Source: Sphingobium fuliginis (GTDB lineage Bacteria > Pseudomonadota > Alphaproteobacteria > Sphingomonadales > Sphingomonadaceae). Taken from it: a DNA stretch of 64,000 nucleotides. Numbering within the stretch: position 1 is the stretch's first letter; each line of letters starts with the position of its first letter. This document shows, in pieces, positions 29,462-39,917 of this stretch. The position numbers and the translations under genes are program-made. The notes below the pieces were generated by a model, which saw nothing but the letters and a program-made list of their open reading frames with translations, was not told the DNA's origin and ran no database searches. The stretch covers positions 186,001 to 250,000 of the forward strand of contig NZ_SEON01000003.1 in NCBI RefSeq assembly GCF_004152845.1, read 5' to 3'.

Positions 29462-29471
29462 TTTTAGAGGC

Positions 29472-30998
29472 TCAGTAAGAACGCCCCACCAACACCCGCT
29501 CCACCGCCTTCTCGCCGGTGAACACGCACAGCCCATCAGCCGCTTCCGCATCCGTCGGCACATTGCGCAACGTCAGCTTCTCACCCTTCAACCACTCGAT
29601 CACCTTGTCGAGCGCAGCCCCAGTCGGCTTGGCCCACTGCACCAGCGCCCAGCCCGGCTTCTTGCTAGCCCCGAAATAAGCCTTCAGCCCATCCAGCGAC
29701 GTCACCGACCTGTCGATATTCCCCAGCAGCCGCGCCTGCGCATCCGCAAACAAAGCCTGCTGAATATCCTCCAGCATCCCCGTAGCCGCGCCAAGGAAGT
29801 CCGCCTTCGCCACAATCCGGCTATCGAGCTTCCCGTCCTCACGATAAAGCCGATCACGCCGGATTATGGACACATTGCCCCCGGCCACGTCGCGCCCGCC
29901 GACTTCGATCACGACCGGCGCCCCCTTCTTGACCCAGCCCCAGCGCTTGTTCGCCGCCTTGGCCGGCCGCCGGTCCAGCAAGGCGCGCACCGGCTCCCGG
30001 AACACATCCTGCCTGTTCAGCTCCGCCACCAGCTCGCCGCAATAATCCAGGATTGCCGCATCCTCATCCGTATCGCGCAGCATCGGCACGACGACCACCT
30101 GATAAGGCGCGACCCGCGGCGGCACGCGCAGCCCGTCATCATCGCCATGCACCATGATCAGCCCGCCGATCATCCGCGTCGACACGCCCCAACTGGTCGT
30201 CTGCGCCAGTTCCTGCTGCCCCTCGGCATTCTGGAACTTGATATTCTGCGCCTGCGAGAAGGTGGTCCCCAGGAAATGCGACGTGCCTGCCTGCAACGCC
30301 TTCCCATCCTGCATCATCGCCTCGATGGAATAGGTCGCGACGGCCCCCGGAAAGCGCTCATTCTCGGGCTTCTCACCCGCGATCACCGGCAGCGCCACGC
30401 ATTCCTCGGCAAAGCCGCGATAGACTTCCAGCATCTTGAGCGTCTCTTCCATCGCCTCATCGACGCTGGCGTGAGCGGTATGCCCCTCCTGCCAGAGAAA
30501 TTCCGCCGTGCGCAGGAACATCCGCGTGCGCATTTCCCAACGCACGACATTCGCCCACTGGTTGATCAGCACCGGCAGGTCGCGCCAGCTCTGCACCCAG
30601 CGAGAGAAGGCCGCGCCGATCACCGTCTCCGACGTCGGACGAACCACCAACGGCTCCTCCAGCTTCGCTTCGGGATCGGGGATCATCTTCCCGTCCTTCT
30701 GGATCAGCCGGTGATGCGTGACGACCGCCATTTCCTTGGCAAAGCCGTCGACATGCTCCGCCTCCTTCTCGAAATAGGAAAGCGGAATGAACAGCGGGAA
30801 ATAGCAATTCTCATGGCCGGTCGCCTTGATGCGCTCGTCCAGCAATTTCTGCATCCGTTCCCAGATGCCGTAACCCCATGGCCGGATGACCATGCACCCG
30901 CGCACACCGCTTTCCTCGGCCATGTCGGCTTCGGAAATGACGGCCTGATACCAGGCGGCGAAATCCTGTTCGCGGGTAACGGAAAGGGCGTGCTTCAC
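29472..30998 (-). CDS. proS: Prolyl-tRNA synthetase, archaeal/eukaryotic-like (type 3)
   Basis: 508 residues from GTG 30998, which has AAGG nine bases upstream; an in-frame ATG at 31082 adds 28 non-conserved residues. Class II motifs are visible (VIRPWGYGIWERMQ, VRPTSETVIGAAFSRWVQSWRDLPVLINQW, RMFLRTAEFLWQEGHTAH, WGVSTRMIGGLIMVHGDD). The C-terminal anticodon-binding and zinc-like domain of the short archaeal/eukaryotic form is present, and the INS editing domain of typical bacterial ProRS is absent. This form occurs in a subset of bacteria including sphingomonads. Confidence 0.95.
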   Translation of the reverse strand: MKHALSVTREQDFAAWYQAVISEADMAEESGVRGCMVIRPWGYGIWERMQKLLDERIKATGHENCYFPLFIPLSYFEKEAEHVDGFAKEMAVVTHHRLIQKDGKMIPDPEAKLEEPLVVRPTSETVIGAAFSRWVQSWRDLPVLINQWANVVRWEMRTRMFLRTAEFLWQEGHTAHASVDEAMEETLKMLEVYRGFAEECVALPVIAGEKPENERFPGAVATYSIEAMMQDGKALQAGTSHFLGTTFSQAQNIKFQNAEGQQELAQTTSWGVSTRMIGGLIMVHGDDDGLRVPPRVAPYQVVVVPMLRDTDEDAAILDYCGELVAELNRQDVFREPVRALLDRRPAKAANKRWGWVKKGAPVVIEVGGRDVAGGNVSIIRRDRLYREDGKLDSRIVAKADFLGAATGMLEDIQQALFADAQARLLGNIDRSVTSLDGLKAYFGASKKPGWALVQWAKPTGAALDKVIEWLKGEKLTLRNVPTDAEAADGLCVFTGEKAVERVLVGRSY

Positions 30999-31122
30999 GG
31001 GATCGACCTTAAAATTCGAGTGGATGGCGCGCCATAGGCCAAGCGCGCCGCCCCTGTCGACCCCAAAGGGCCGTCGCCCCAATGAGCAACCAGCCCAAGT
31101 AAAGGGCGAACATCGACAATAT

Positions 31123-31203
31123 CGTCATCCCAGCGAAAGCTGGGATCTCGTAAGGCCAGGCTGTGTCGTACCGCCTGAGATCCCAGCTTACGCTGGGATG
31201 ACG
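31123..31203. repeat. Hairpin doublet, family A (CGTCAT...ATGACG ends)
   Basis: Two 27-base arms in inverted orientation, each itself a hairpin: ATCCCAGC-GAAA-GCTGGGAT (31125-31146) and ATCCCAGC-TTAC-GCTGGGAT. This is the REPIN shape: two REP hairpins facing each other. It lies between phaR and proS. Confidence 0.9.
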
Positions 31204-31207
31204 GAAA

Positions 31208-31795
31208 TCAGGAAAGCTTGTCGATCTTCGCGTTGAGCGCGGCAAGCTGGGCCTTGAGTTCCGCGATCTCATCGTCCTTCGCCTCTTCGGCAGCGGACGG
31301 CGTGGGCGAAGATGTCGGCGCCGCCATTCCAGGCATGCCTGGCATCCCCGTGCCAAAGGCGCTCGCCGCCGCCTCGAACATCTGCATGTTGCGCTTGGCG
31401 ATCTCGGCCAGCGGGCCGCCGCCGAAGGCGCCCTTCATGGCTTCCTGGAACTGCTGCTGGTTCTTGCGAAAGGCGTCCATCGACGCTTCCAGATATTGCG
31501 GCACCATGGACTGCATGGAATCGCCGTACATGGCGATCAACTGACGCAGGAAGTTGACGGGCAGCATGTTCTTGCCCCGCTGCTCCTCCTCCATGATGAT
31601 TTGGGTCAGGACATTATGCGTGATGTCCTCTCCGGTCTTCGCATCGACGACGACGAACTCGCGCCCCTCACGAGTCATCTGCGACAAAAGATCCAGCGTG
31701 ATGTAGCTCGACGTTTCTGTGTTATAGAGCCGCCTGTTAGCGTACTTCTTGATGACGACCGGTTCGGATTCGTTCGCGGTCTTAGATTTGGCCAT
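31208..31795 (-). CDS. phaR: Polyhydroxyalkanoate synthesis repressor PhaR
   Basis: 195 residues from ATG 31795. The N-terminal DNA-binding domain starts VVIKKYANRRLYNTETSSYITLDLL, followed by the PHB accumulation regulator domain (DVLSGLR-type EDITHNVLTQIIMEEE, LPVNFLRQLI) and a C-terminal Ala/Glu-rich coiled coil (AKDDEIAELKAQLAALNAKIDKL). PhaR binds PHA granules and represses phasin and its own gene. The ATG shares the same CATG tetranucleotide as the divergent PHA-synthase-like gene. GAGAGG lies 6 bases upstream. Confidence 0.94.
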   Translation of the reverse strand: MAKSKTANESEPVVIKKYANRRLYNTETSSYITLDLLSQMTREGREFVVVDAKTGEDITHNVLTQIIMEEEQRGKNMLPVNFLRQLIAMYGDSMQSMVPQYLEASMDAFRKNQQQFQEAMKGAFGGGPLAEIAKRNMQMFEAAASAFGTGMPGMPGMAAPTSSPTPSAAEEAKDDEIAELKAQLAALNAKIDKLS

Positions 31796-32882
31796 GGATA
31801 CCTCTCCCACACCTGCATTTTCCGCATTAGCACAAGGGAATGCCGCGCCGCAACATGGGCCGCGGCCCCTGCCCCTTTTTCTCAATATTTTATGGCGCGA
31901 GACGGAGGATGATCCCGAACTGCGCAAACGGGCGTTCCAGGGTTTGCGGAAATATCAGGAGGCTATTCGCCCCGCCCCGCCCCCCGCCGTTCCCGTCGTG
32001 GCTCGCGAAGGCAGCGCCAGGCTGCTTCGATATGGGACGGAAAACGGCCGTCATCCCGTGGTTTTCGTGCCTTCGCTGATCAACCCGCCGCAAGTGCTGG
32101 ACCTGTCCGGCAGCCGGTCCATGCTGCGCCACATGCGTGCAGCAGGACATGACGCCTATCTGGTCGACTGGGGCACGCCCGCGGCGGACGACGGCGCGCT
32201 GGGGCTGGACCGGCATGTGATGGACCGTCTGTTGCCGATGCTGGCCGCCCTTCCCCGGCCACCCATATTGGTGGGATATTGCCTCGGCGGAAATCTGGCC
32301 ATCGGCGCTGCGGCGCTGCAACCCGCAAGGGCGTTGGCGACGATTGCCGCGCCCTGGAACTTCGACGGGTTCCCTGCGGCAGACCGGGAACAGATCGGCG
32401 CGCTCTGGCGCAGTTCCAGGCCCATGTGCCAACGGTTGGACTATGTCCCGATGGAGGTGCTGCAATCGGGCTTCTGGGCGATGGACCCCGCCCGGACGAT
32501 TCGCAAATATGCGGCCTTTGTCGGCATGGAGCCGGGTTCGGACGAAGAGCATGCCTTTCTGGCGGTGGAGGATTGGGCCAATGGCGGCCCACCGCTCAGC
32601 TATGCTGCGGGGCGTGACCTTTTCGAGCAATTCTATGCCGCAAATGCGAGCGGACGGGGGGAATGGCATATCGACGGACGGACGGTCGATCCCCGCCGGC
32701 TGACTTGTCCAACGCTTTCAATCCGTTCCGCAACTGACCGCATCGTTCCCGCCGCCGCCGCCCCGGAAATGGGCGAGAACACGACCTTGAGCCTTGGCCA
32801 TGTCGGCATGATCGTGAGCGGCAACGGACGGGCGATGCTGTGGGAGCCTTTGTCCCAATGGCTTTCCAGTCATGGCGGATGA
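31794..32882 (+). CDS. PHA-synthase-like alpha/beta hydrolase
   Basis: 362 residues. The nucleophile is Cys163 in [11 protein letters not shown], the PHA synthase form of the lipase box, preceded by [16 protein letters not shown] and VDWGTP, both typical of PhaC. Asp in RSATDRIVP and His in LGHVGMIV complete the triad. It is shorter than classical PhaC (about 580 residues), lacking most of the N-terminal domain, so it is either a short-type PHA synthase or a related depolymerase/acyltransferase. Neighbours phaR and phaA support a PHA role. The start ATG shares CATG with phaR, and no clear ribosome site precedes it. Confidence 0.8.
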   Translation: MDTSPTPAFSALAQGNAAPQHGPRPLPLFLNILWRETEDDPELRKRAFQGLRKYQEAIRPAPPPAVPVVAREGSARLLRYGTENGRHPVVFVPSLINPPQVLDLSGSRSMLRHMRAAGHDAYLVDWGTPAADDGALGLDRHVMDRLLPMLAALPRPPILVGYCLGGNLAIGAAALQPARALATIAAPWNFDGFPAADREQIGALWRSSRPMCQRLDYVPMEVLQSGFWAMDPARTIRKYAAFVGMEPGSDEEHAFLAVEDWANGGPPLSYAAGRDLFEQFYAANASGRGEWHIDGRTVDPRRLTCPTLSIRSATDRIVPAAAAPEMGENTTLSLGHVGMIVSGNGRAMLWEPLSQWLSSHGG

Positions 32883-32932
32883 TGATATGTGCGCCTGCGA
32901 AAACAATCACCCCGGAACTGAGGATCAAGGCT

Positions 32933-34105
<1,173 letters not shown>

Positions 34106-34123
34106 GCCGGCGGTAAAGCAACG

Positions 34124-34160
34124 AAAAGGCCGCCGACCCAATCCGGATCGGCGGCCTTCT
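34124..34160. terminator. Bidirectional terminator between phaA and alr
   Basis: Nine-base arms GGCCGCCGA and TCGGCGGCC with an 11-base loop; A run (AAAA) on the left and TTCT on the right. It sits between two convergent genes 19 bases after the phaA stop and 5 bases before the alr stop. Confidence 0.75.
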
Positions 34161-34164
34161 GCAA

Positions 34165-35259
34165 TCAGCGCCAGATGCGGTCGAAACGCGCGCCCAGCCC
34201 TGTCAGCAACTCATATTGCGACAGTCCGGAAACCGCCGCCGCCTCCGCCAGCGCATAGTCGACGCCCAGCCAATCCCCCTCCGCGACCTCGGGCAGACCC
34301 GACACGTCGACGGCGGTCAAATCCATTGAGACCCTTCCCACCACCGGCAGATGCCTGTCCCCGACAGTCATGGACCCCCGCCCGGAAAAGCCGCGCAAAT
34401 AGCCGTCCGCATAGCCCAGATTCACCACGGCGATCTCCATGTCCGCCGCTGCGCGATGGGTCGCATTATAACCGATGGTGTCGCCCGCCCGGACGCGGCG
34501 GCGTTGCAGCACCTGCGCCTCCGGAAAGACGACCTGCCCGATCCGCCCCGCCGCTTCCGTGCGCGGCACGCCGCCGTAAAGCGCGATCCCCGGCCGCGTC
34601 ATGTCGAAGGCATAGGCAGCGCCCAGGCAAATCCCAGCGCTGTTCGACAGGCTGTAACGCGCCGCCCTGACTGCGCCCCGCAGCGCCGAAAACCGTTCCA
34701 ACTGCACCTGGCTCAGCGGCACATCCTCATCGGCGGAAGCCAGATGGCTGAGCAATGTCGCCACCTCCAGCCCCGCGACCTGCGCCGAAACATCGCCCCG
34801 CCAATCCAGCCCCAGGCGGTTCATGCCGGTATCGACCATGACGTCGCAAAGCCCGCCGCCCGCCTCCTTCCAGCGCGCAATCTGCCCTTCCGTGCACAGC
34901 ACCGGCCTTGCGCGGGAGGCGAGCGCCACCGCCATGTCCTCCTCCCGCACGCCATGCAGCACGGAAAGCGACACGCCCTCGCCGATCAAAGGTTCCAGCG
35001 CCATCGCCTCGGCCCAGTTGGACACGAAGAAGTCCCGGCATCCCGCAGCCAGCAAGCGCCGCATCACTTCCCCGCTGCCCAGCCCATAGCCATTGGCCTT
35101 GATCGCCGCCCCGCATGCCGCCGCGCCGCCCTGCCGCTTCAACCAGCGCCAGTTGGCGAGCAAAGCGCCTCCATCCAGACGCAGGCGCAAAGGTGCGGAA
35201 AAATCAGCCATCGCCTGTCCGATAGCGCTCCGCGACGCAAGCGTCGAGGGATCAGGCAT
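34165..35259 (-). CDS. alr: Alanine racemase
   Basis: 364 residues. PLP-binding Lys54 in AAIKANGYGLG and the catalytic Tyr in IGYNATHRAA are visible; also VDTGMNRLG and GRVSMDLTAVDV. It makes D-alanine for peptidoglycan. The ATG at 35259 overlaps the end of the MFS gene by 8 bases; an alternative ATG at 35211 (MADFSAPLRL) would give 348 residues and leave a gap of 40 bases. Confidence 0.93.
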   Translation of the reverse strand: MPDPSTLASRSAIGQAMADFSAPLRLRLDGGALLANWRWLKRQGGAAACGAAIKANGYGLGSGEVMRRLLAAGCRDFFVSNWAEAMALEPLIGEGVSLSVLHGVREEDMAVALASRARPVLCTEGQIARWKEAGGGLCDVMVDTGMNRLGLDWRGDVSAQVAGLEVATLLSHLASADEDVPLSQVQLERFSALRGAVRAARYSLSNSAGICLGAAYAFDMTRPGIALYGGVPRTEAAGRIGQVVFPEAQVLQRRRVRAGDTIGYNATHRAAADMEIAVVNLGYADGYLRGFSGRGSMTVGDRHLPVVGRVSMDLTAVDVSGLPEVAEGDWLGVDYALAEAAAVSGLSQYELLTGLGARFDRIWR

Positions 35260-36844
35260 CCATCGCGGCCCCGCGCGTCTCCGGCAGGGCGACCATGCAG
35301 GTCAGCAGCGCAACCGCCACCACCGCGATGGTGTACCACAGCCCCGCATAGGGATCGCCCGTCCGCGCCACGATATATTGGCTGACCAGCGGCAGGAATC
35401 CGCCGAAATAACCGGTCCCGATATGATAGGGGATCGACAGCGAGCTATAGCGTATCCGCGCCGGAAAATATTCCGACAGCAGCGCCGCAACGGGACCATA
35501 GGTCGCCCCCGACAGCGTCCAGAGCAGCAGCAGCGCCATGAACAGCAACAAGGCGCGCGGCCAGTCCGGCGTGACGGGGGCCGATTCATATCCGGCCGCA
35601 TGCAGCGCCGCATCCAGCCCTTCCGCGCTCAGATCCGCGACCGCCACGGAACCGACGCTGACCGAAGGCGTCGCCGCCTCCCGCTTTTCATAGGCGATGC
35701 CGCGCTTGGAAAAATGGTCGAGCAGCTTGCCGCAGACGGTCGGCTGCACCTTGGCGAAGGGATCGAAGCTGCAATCGGGGCCGCTGACGATCACCGGCGC
35801 GCGCTCCGCCGCCCGGTAGAGGGCCGGGTTCGCCACGCTCCCCATGAATTGATAGAGCGGCATGAGCAGCAACAACACCAGCGCATAGCCGATGACGATG
35901 GGCTTCTTCCGCCCCACCCGGTCGGACAGCCAGCCGAAGAAGATGAAGGCCGCCACGCCCGCAAAGGCGCTGCCGCCTACCAGCAACTGCGCCATGCCCG
36001 GCGCGACATGCAGGCCGTTCTGCAGGAAATAGAGCGCCTGGAACATCACCGTATAAGCGATGACGGTGAAGCCCGCCGCGATGCCGATCATCGCCACCAG
36101 CATCCGCCGCCTGTTGCCGGGATAGGTGAACGCCTCCTTCAGCGGGTTGCGCGATTGCTCGCCCGCCGCCTTCATCGCCGCGAAGATCGGGCTTTCGCGC
36201 AGCATCAGCCGCATCCAGAGCGAAATCGCCAGCAACGCCAGCGAGAAGATGAAGGGCAGGCGCCAGCCCCAATCGTCCCACACCGCCTTGCCGACGACCC
36301 ATTGCGTGCCGACCACGACGATCAGCGACAGGATGAAGCCGCCGATCACCCCCGCCTGGATGAAGCTGGTGAAGAAACCCCTCCGCCCCGGCGGCGCATG
36401 TTCCGCGACATAGATCGCCGCCCCGCCATATTCCCCGCCCAGCGCCAGTCCCTGCGCGATCCGCAGCAGGATCAGGATGACCGGCGCGGCGATGCCGATG
36501 CTCGCGGCGGACGGGGTCAGCCCGACGCCCGCCGTCGCCGCTCCCATCAGCACGATGGTCGCCAGAAAGGTATATTTGCGCCCCAGCCTGTCGCCCAGAT
36601 AGCCGAACAACGCCGCGCCGAGCGGCCTGAACCCGAAACCGATGGCGAAGCCTGCCAGCGAATAGAGGAGTTCCACGGTCGGATTGTCCGTCGGGAAGAA
36701 TGTACGCCCGATGATCGGGGCGAGGACGCCGTAGATGTAGAAGTCATACCATTCGAACAATGTGCCGAGCGCCGAAGCGGTGATGACCAGCCGGTCACGC
36801 TTCGCATCCATCACATAGTCGGTGCCGACCGCACTTCCACCCAT
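35252..36844 (-). CDS. MFS transporter, metabolite:H+ symporter family, with a long inserted loop
   Basis: 530 residues from ATG 36844 (GGGGGCGG upstream). The start FEWYDFYIYGVLAP, the motif GYLGDRLGRKYTF after TM2, GGEYGGAAIYVAEHAPPGRRG and the later GWLSDRVGRKK are those of the MHS (KgtP/ProP-like) branch of MFS. A loop of about 93 residues (336-428) with two cysteines (358, 371) separates two membrane helices; most relatives have a short loop here. Substrate is not predictable; organic acids or betaines are usual. It overlaps alr. Confidence 0.88.
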   Translation of the reverse strand: MGGSAVGTDYVMDAKRDRLVITASALGTLFEWYDFYIYGVLAPIIGRTFFPTDNPTVELLYSLAGFAIGFGFRPLGAALFGYLGDRLGRKYTFLATIVLMGAATAGVGLTPSAASIGIAAPVILILLRIAQGLALGGEYGGAAIYVAEHAPPGRRGFFTSFIQAGVIGGFILSLIVVVGTQWVVGKAVWDDWGWRLPFIFSLALLAISLWMRLMLRESPIFAAMKAAGEQSRNPLKEAFTYPGNRRRMLVAMIGIAAGFTVIAYTVMFQALYFLQNGLHVAPGMAQLLVGGSAFAGVAAFIFFGWLSDRVGRKKPIVIGYALVLLLLMPLYQFMGSVANPALYRAAERAPVIVSGPDCSFDPFAKVQPTVCGKLLDHFSKRGIAYEKREAATPSVSVGSVAVADLSAEGLDAALHAAGYESAPVTPDWPRALLLFMALLLLWTLSGATYGPVAALLSEYFPARIRYSSLSIPYHIGTGYFGGFLPLVSQYIVARTGDPYAGLWYTIAVVAVALLTCMVALPETRGAAMDA

Positions 36845-36957
36845 TCCGCCCCCGCTTGCCTGACTGATTGTTCGCCTACGTTCTAATGAAGTGCCGAACT
36901 CCGGCAAGCGCGACGTGCGAATGGACGCGATATGCGTGGGAAGCGGACACCCGCTTT

Positions 36958-37068
36958 ATCCCTCTCCCTTAAGGGAGAGGGCTGCGCAGACTTGGCAGCT
37001 TGCTGCCTTAGTCGTAGCTGGGTGAGGGGGTTGCGATCCACAGGGGATCGCGCGGGCCGCAGGCCCGC
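36958..37068. repeat. Repeat-like palindromic segments downstream of csaA
   Basis: CCCTCTCCC-TTAA-GGGAGAGGG (36959-36979) is a near-perfect hairpin, followed by GGGTGAGGGGG and then GCGGGCC-GCA-GGCCCGC (37052-37068). The layout is that of a dispersed intergenic repeat rather than a gene. No second copy is seen in this window. Confidence 0.5.
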
Positions 37069-37093
37069 TCCTCCTTCATCCAGATCAGCCCCT

Positions 37094-37465
37094 TCAAAAC
37101 AGCCGCGCCCCATTCGGCACCGCCCGATCCGGCGCAAACAGCACCACGGCCCCGGCCTCATCGGCAAAGCCAAGCGTCAGCACCTCGGACAGGAACTTCC
37201 CGATCTGCCGCGGCGGAAAATTGACGACGGCCGCAACCTGTCGGCCCGGCAGGTCCTCCACCGCATAATGTTCCGTGATCTGCGCGCTCGATCTCTTCTT
37301 GCCGATGCCCTGACCGAAATCGATCACCAGCTTATAGGCTGGCTTGCGCGCCTCCGGATATGGCTCCGCCGAAAGGATCGTGCCGACGCGAATGTCGACC
37401 TTCAGAAAATCGTCGAAACCGATGATGTCGGCGGCGGCCGAAGCGGAATCATGATACAGATGCAT
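37094..37465 (-). CDS. csaA: tRNA-binding protein CsaA
   Basis: 123 residues of the EMAP-II/tRNA-binding OB fold: [34 protein letters not shown], then SSAQITEHY and [24 protein letters not shown]. The family binds tRNA and has been called a secretion chaperone in Bacillus; its alphaproteobacterial role is not settled. Single gene. Confidence 0.93.
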   Translation of the reverse strand: MHLYHDSASAAADIIGFDDFLKVDIRVGTILSAEPYPEARKPAYKLVIDFGQGIGKKRSSAQITEHYAVEDLPGRQVAAVVNFPPRQIGKFLSEVLTLGFADEAGAVVLFAPDRAVPNGARLF

Positions 37466-37481
37466 GGCGGCATGCTAGAGA

Positions 37482-37521
37482 GTTTTCCAAGCAGATGGAA
37501 TCATCTGCTGAATCGGAAAAC
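37482..37521. repeat. Palindromic hairpin between pccA and csaA
   Basis: Two nested inverted pairs: outer GTTTTCC / GGAAAAC and inner GCAGATG / CATCTGC with a four-base loop. No T run follows on either strand, so it looks more like a structured repeat than a terminator. The remainder of the 221-base gap shows nothing else. Confidence 0.5.
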
Positions 37522-37686
37522 GCGAGAGCGATTTCCAGGCGATCGGAACCGACCGCCGGTCAAGAATCACGGAAAAACAAGGAATCTGGAACGGCGATCC
37601 GATTCAATTCCAAAGCAGCCCGCTCAAGAACCGGTCCCATGGCAAGGTCGGGAAGGCCGTTCCCCGACCTCGCCCCAGGCAAGCGC

Positions 37687-39687
37687 TTATTCCAGTTCCA
37701 GAATGATCGCGTCGACCGGCAGGCTTTCCCCTTGCGCGGCGGACACGCTCTTCACCACGCCCGCCTTCTGCGCGCGCAGGATATTCTCCATCTTCATCGC
37801 CTCGATCACGGCCAGCGGCTGGCCGATCTCGACCTTGTCGCCTTCCTTCACATTCAGCGCCACCAGCAGGCCCGGCATCGGGCAGATCAGGAAGCGCGAC
37901 AGGTCTGGCGGAATCTTCTCGATCATATGCCTGGCATGCACCGCCGCATGGGCGGGCAGGATGCGCAGCTTGTGGCTGGCGCCATGGGCGGTCAGCACGA
38001 AGCCCGAACGCACCGGCGCGATCTTCACCGCCAGTTGCTCCTCACCGAACTCCGCCTCGATCAGCCGGTCGCCGGGCGTATATTCCAGCGCCAGTTCGAT
38101 GGCTTCGCCATCCACCGTGACGTCATCGCCATTGATCACGACATCATGGACCGCATCGCCGATCTTCACCTGCCAGTCGGTCGGCGGAGCGAGGCGCTTG
38201 CCAAGCTGCCCGTCGATGCGGCGCGCCCGGTCCGCCTGCGCCATGGCTGCAAAGGCGCCGATGGCCGACAGACGCTTCAGCAGCGTCTCCGAAGCCGGCG
38301 CGCCGGTAAAGCCCTCCGGATATTCCTCCGCGATGAAGCCGGTGGTGATGTTGCCCGAACGGAAGCGCTCATGCTGCATCAGCGCGGAGACGAAATCGAT
38401 ATTATGCCCCGGCCCCTCGATCTCGAACTGGTCGAGCGCCGCGATCTGCTTGTCTATGGCTTCCAGCCGGGTCGGCGCCCAGGTGATCAGCTTGGCGATC
38501 ATCGGGTCGTAGAACATGCTGACCTCGCCGCCCTCGACCACGCCGTCATCGACACGCACCAGCGCCCCCGTTTCATCAGCGCCGGTTTCGGGCGGATTGT
38601 AGCGGATCAGGCGGCCCGTGGAGGGCAGGAAGCCACGATAGGGGTCCTCGGCATAGACGCGGTTCTCGATTGCCCAGCCGTTGATCTTCACATCTTCCTG
38701 GGCGAAGCCCAGTTCCTCGCCATTGGCAACGCGGATCATCTGCTCGACCAGATCGAGGCCAGTGATCTCTTCCGTAACCGGATGCTCCACCTGCAAACGG
38801 GTGTTCATCTCCAGGAAGTAGAAACCGTCGCCCGTCTTGTCCGCGCCCGACACGATCAACTCGACCGTGCCCGCGCTGAAATAGCCGACCGCCCGCGCCA
38901 GGGCGACGCACTGCTCGCCCATCTTCCTGCGCATTTCGGGAGATACGAAGGGCGACGGCGCTTCCTCCACCACCTTCTGGTGGCGGCGCTGGATCGAACA
39001 TTCGCGCTCATTGAGATAGACGATGTTGCCGTGCTGATCGCCCAATATCTGGATTTCGATATGGCGCGGGCTTTCGATGAACTTCTCGATGAACACGCGG
39101 TCATCGCCGAAGCTGTTCAGCCCCTCGCGCTTGGTCGCCTCGAAGCCTTCGCGAACGTCCTGCTCGGAATAGGCAAGGCGCATCCCCTTGCCGCCGCCGC
39201 CGGCCGATGCCTTCATCATCACCGGATAGCCGATCTCGTTCGAGATGCGGACGGCATGTTCGGTATCCTCGATCACGCCGACATAGCCGGGGACCACATT
39301 GACGCCCGCCGCCTTGGCGAGCTTCTTCGATTCGATCTTGTCGCCCATGGCGGCGATTGCGTTGGCGGGAGGACCGACGAAGACGATGCCCGCTTCGTCC
39401 AGCGCCTTGCGGAAGCTCTCCCGCTCGGAGAGAAAGCCGTAGCCGGGGTGAACCGCGTCGGCGCCGGTCGCCCTGCACGCCTCGATGATCTTGTCGGCCA
39501 GCAGATAGGACTGGGCGGCAGGCGGCGGGCCCAGATGCACGGCCTCGTCCGCCATCAGCACATGGGGGCTGCGCGCATCCGCGTCGGAATAGACCGCAAC
39601 GGTCTTGATGCCCATCTTCCGCGCGGTGCGGATGACGCGGCACGCAATTTCGCTACGGTTCGCGATCAGGATCTTGGTGATTGCCAT
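37687..39687 (-). CDS. pccA: Propionyl-CoA carboxylase alpha subunit (biotin carboxylase + biotin carrier)
   Basis: 666 residues: biotin carboxylase (1-450, starting MAITKILIANRSEIACRVIRTARKMG, with the ATP-grasp Gly-rich KASAGGGGKGMRL and EMNTRLQVEHPVTE), a central BT domain that joins the beta subunit, and a C-terminal biotinyl domain with the carrier lysine in EAMKMENIL. It carboxylates biotin and passes the group to PccB, converting propionyl-CoA to methylmalonyl-CoA. It is the last gene of the pccB-mce-mcm-bioB-pccA cluster and is separated from bioB by a repeat. Confidence 0.95.
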   Translation of the reverse strand: MAITKILIANRSEIACRVIRTARKMGIKTVAVYSDADARSPHVLMADEAVHLGPPPAAQSYLLADKIIEACRATGADAVHPGYGFLSERESFRKALDEAGIVFVGPPANAIAAMGDKIESKKLAKAAGVNVVPGYVGVIEDTEHAVRISNEIGYPVMMKASAGGGGKGMRLAYSEQDVREGFEATKREGLNSFGDDRVFIEKFIESPRHIEIQILGDQHGNIVYLNERECSIQRRHQKVVEEAPSPFVSPEMRRKMGEQCVALARAVGYFSAGTVELIVSGADKTGDGFYFLEMNTRLQVEHPVTEEITGLDLVEQMIRVANGEELGFAQEDVKINGWAIENRVYAEDPYRGFLPSTGRLIRYNPPETGADETGALVRVDDGVVEGGEVSMFYDPMIAKLITWAPTRLEAIDKQIAALDQFEIEGPGHNIDFVSALMQHERFRSGNITTGFIAEEYPEGFTGAPASETLLKRLSAIGAFAAMAQADRARRIDGQLGKRLAPPTDWQVKIGDAVHDVVINGDDVTVDGEAIELALEYTPGDRLIEAEFGEEQLAVKIAPVRSGFVLTAHGASHKLRILPAHAAVHARHMIEKIPPDLSRFLICPMPGLLVALNVKEGDKVEIGQPLAVIEAMKMENILRAQKAGVVKSVSAAQGESLPVDAIILELE

Positions 39688-39727
39688 TATCTATCCTTGC
39701 CCCAGTCCTTATTCAGTTCCTCTCACC

Positions 39728-39808
39728 CCGTTCGGGCTGAGCTTGTCGAAGCCCCCTCCTTCCCTTTCGAAGAGAAGTGCAGCCCTTCGACAAGCTCAGG
39801 GCGAACGG
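39728..39808. repeat. Dispersed inverted repeat, family D (full copy)
   Basis: Left arm CCGTTCGGGCTGAGCTTGTC and right arm GACAAGCTCAGGGCGAACGG face each other across a spacer that contains TTTCGAAGAGAA. It is one of the best-preserved copies in the window and separates bioB from pccA. Confidence 0.9.
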
Positions 39809-39823
39809 AGGTGGTGGTTGATG

Positions 39824-39904
39824 CTAATCGCCGTGCATGAAGGCGCCCGACGAGAACAAACCCCAGAAGATCACGGCCAGCACAACGACTATCACCGTCA
39901 TCAT
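39824..39904 (-). CDS. Possible 26-residue membrane peptide after bioB
   Basis: A frame starting ATGATG 13 bases after the bioB stop encodes one hydrophobic segment (TVIVVVLAVIFWGLFSSGAF) and a short polar end. No strong ribosome site is seen. Size and hydrophobicity fit a small single-span protein, but chance cannot be excluded. Confidence 0.3.
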   Translation of the reverse strand: MMTVIVVVLAVIFWGLFSSGAFMHGD

Positions 39905-39917
39905 TTTCGGCCGAATT

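Noticed and set aside
37482..37521. Rho-independent terminator for pccA
   Set aside because: The hairpin is stable but no T run follows on either strand, and it starts more than 160 bases after the pccA stop.
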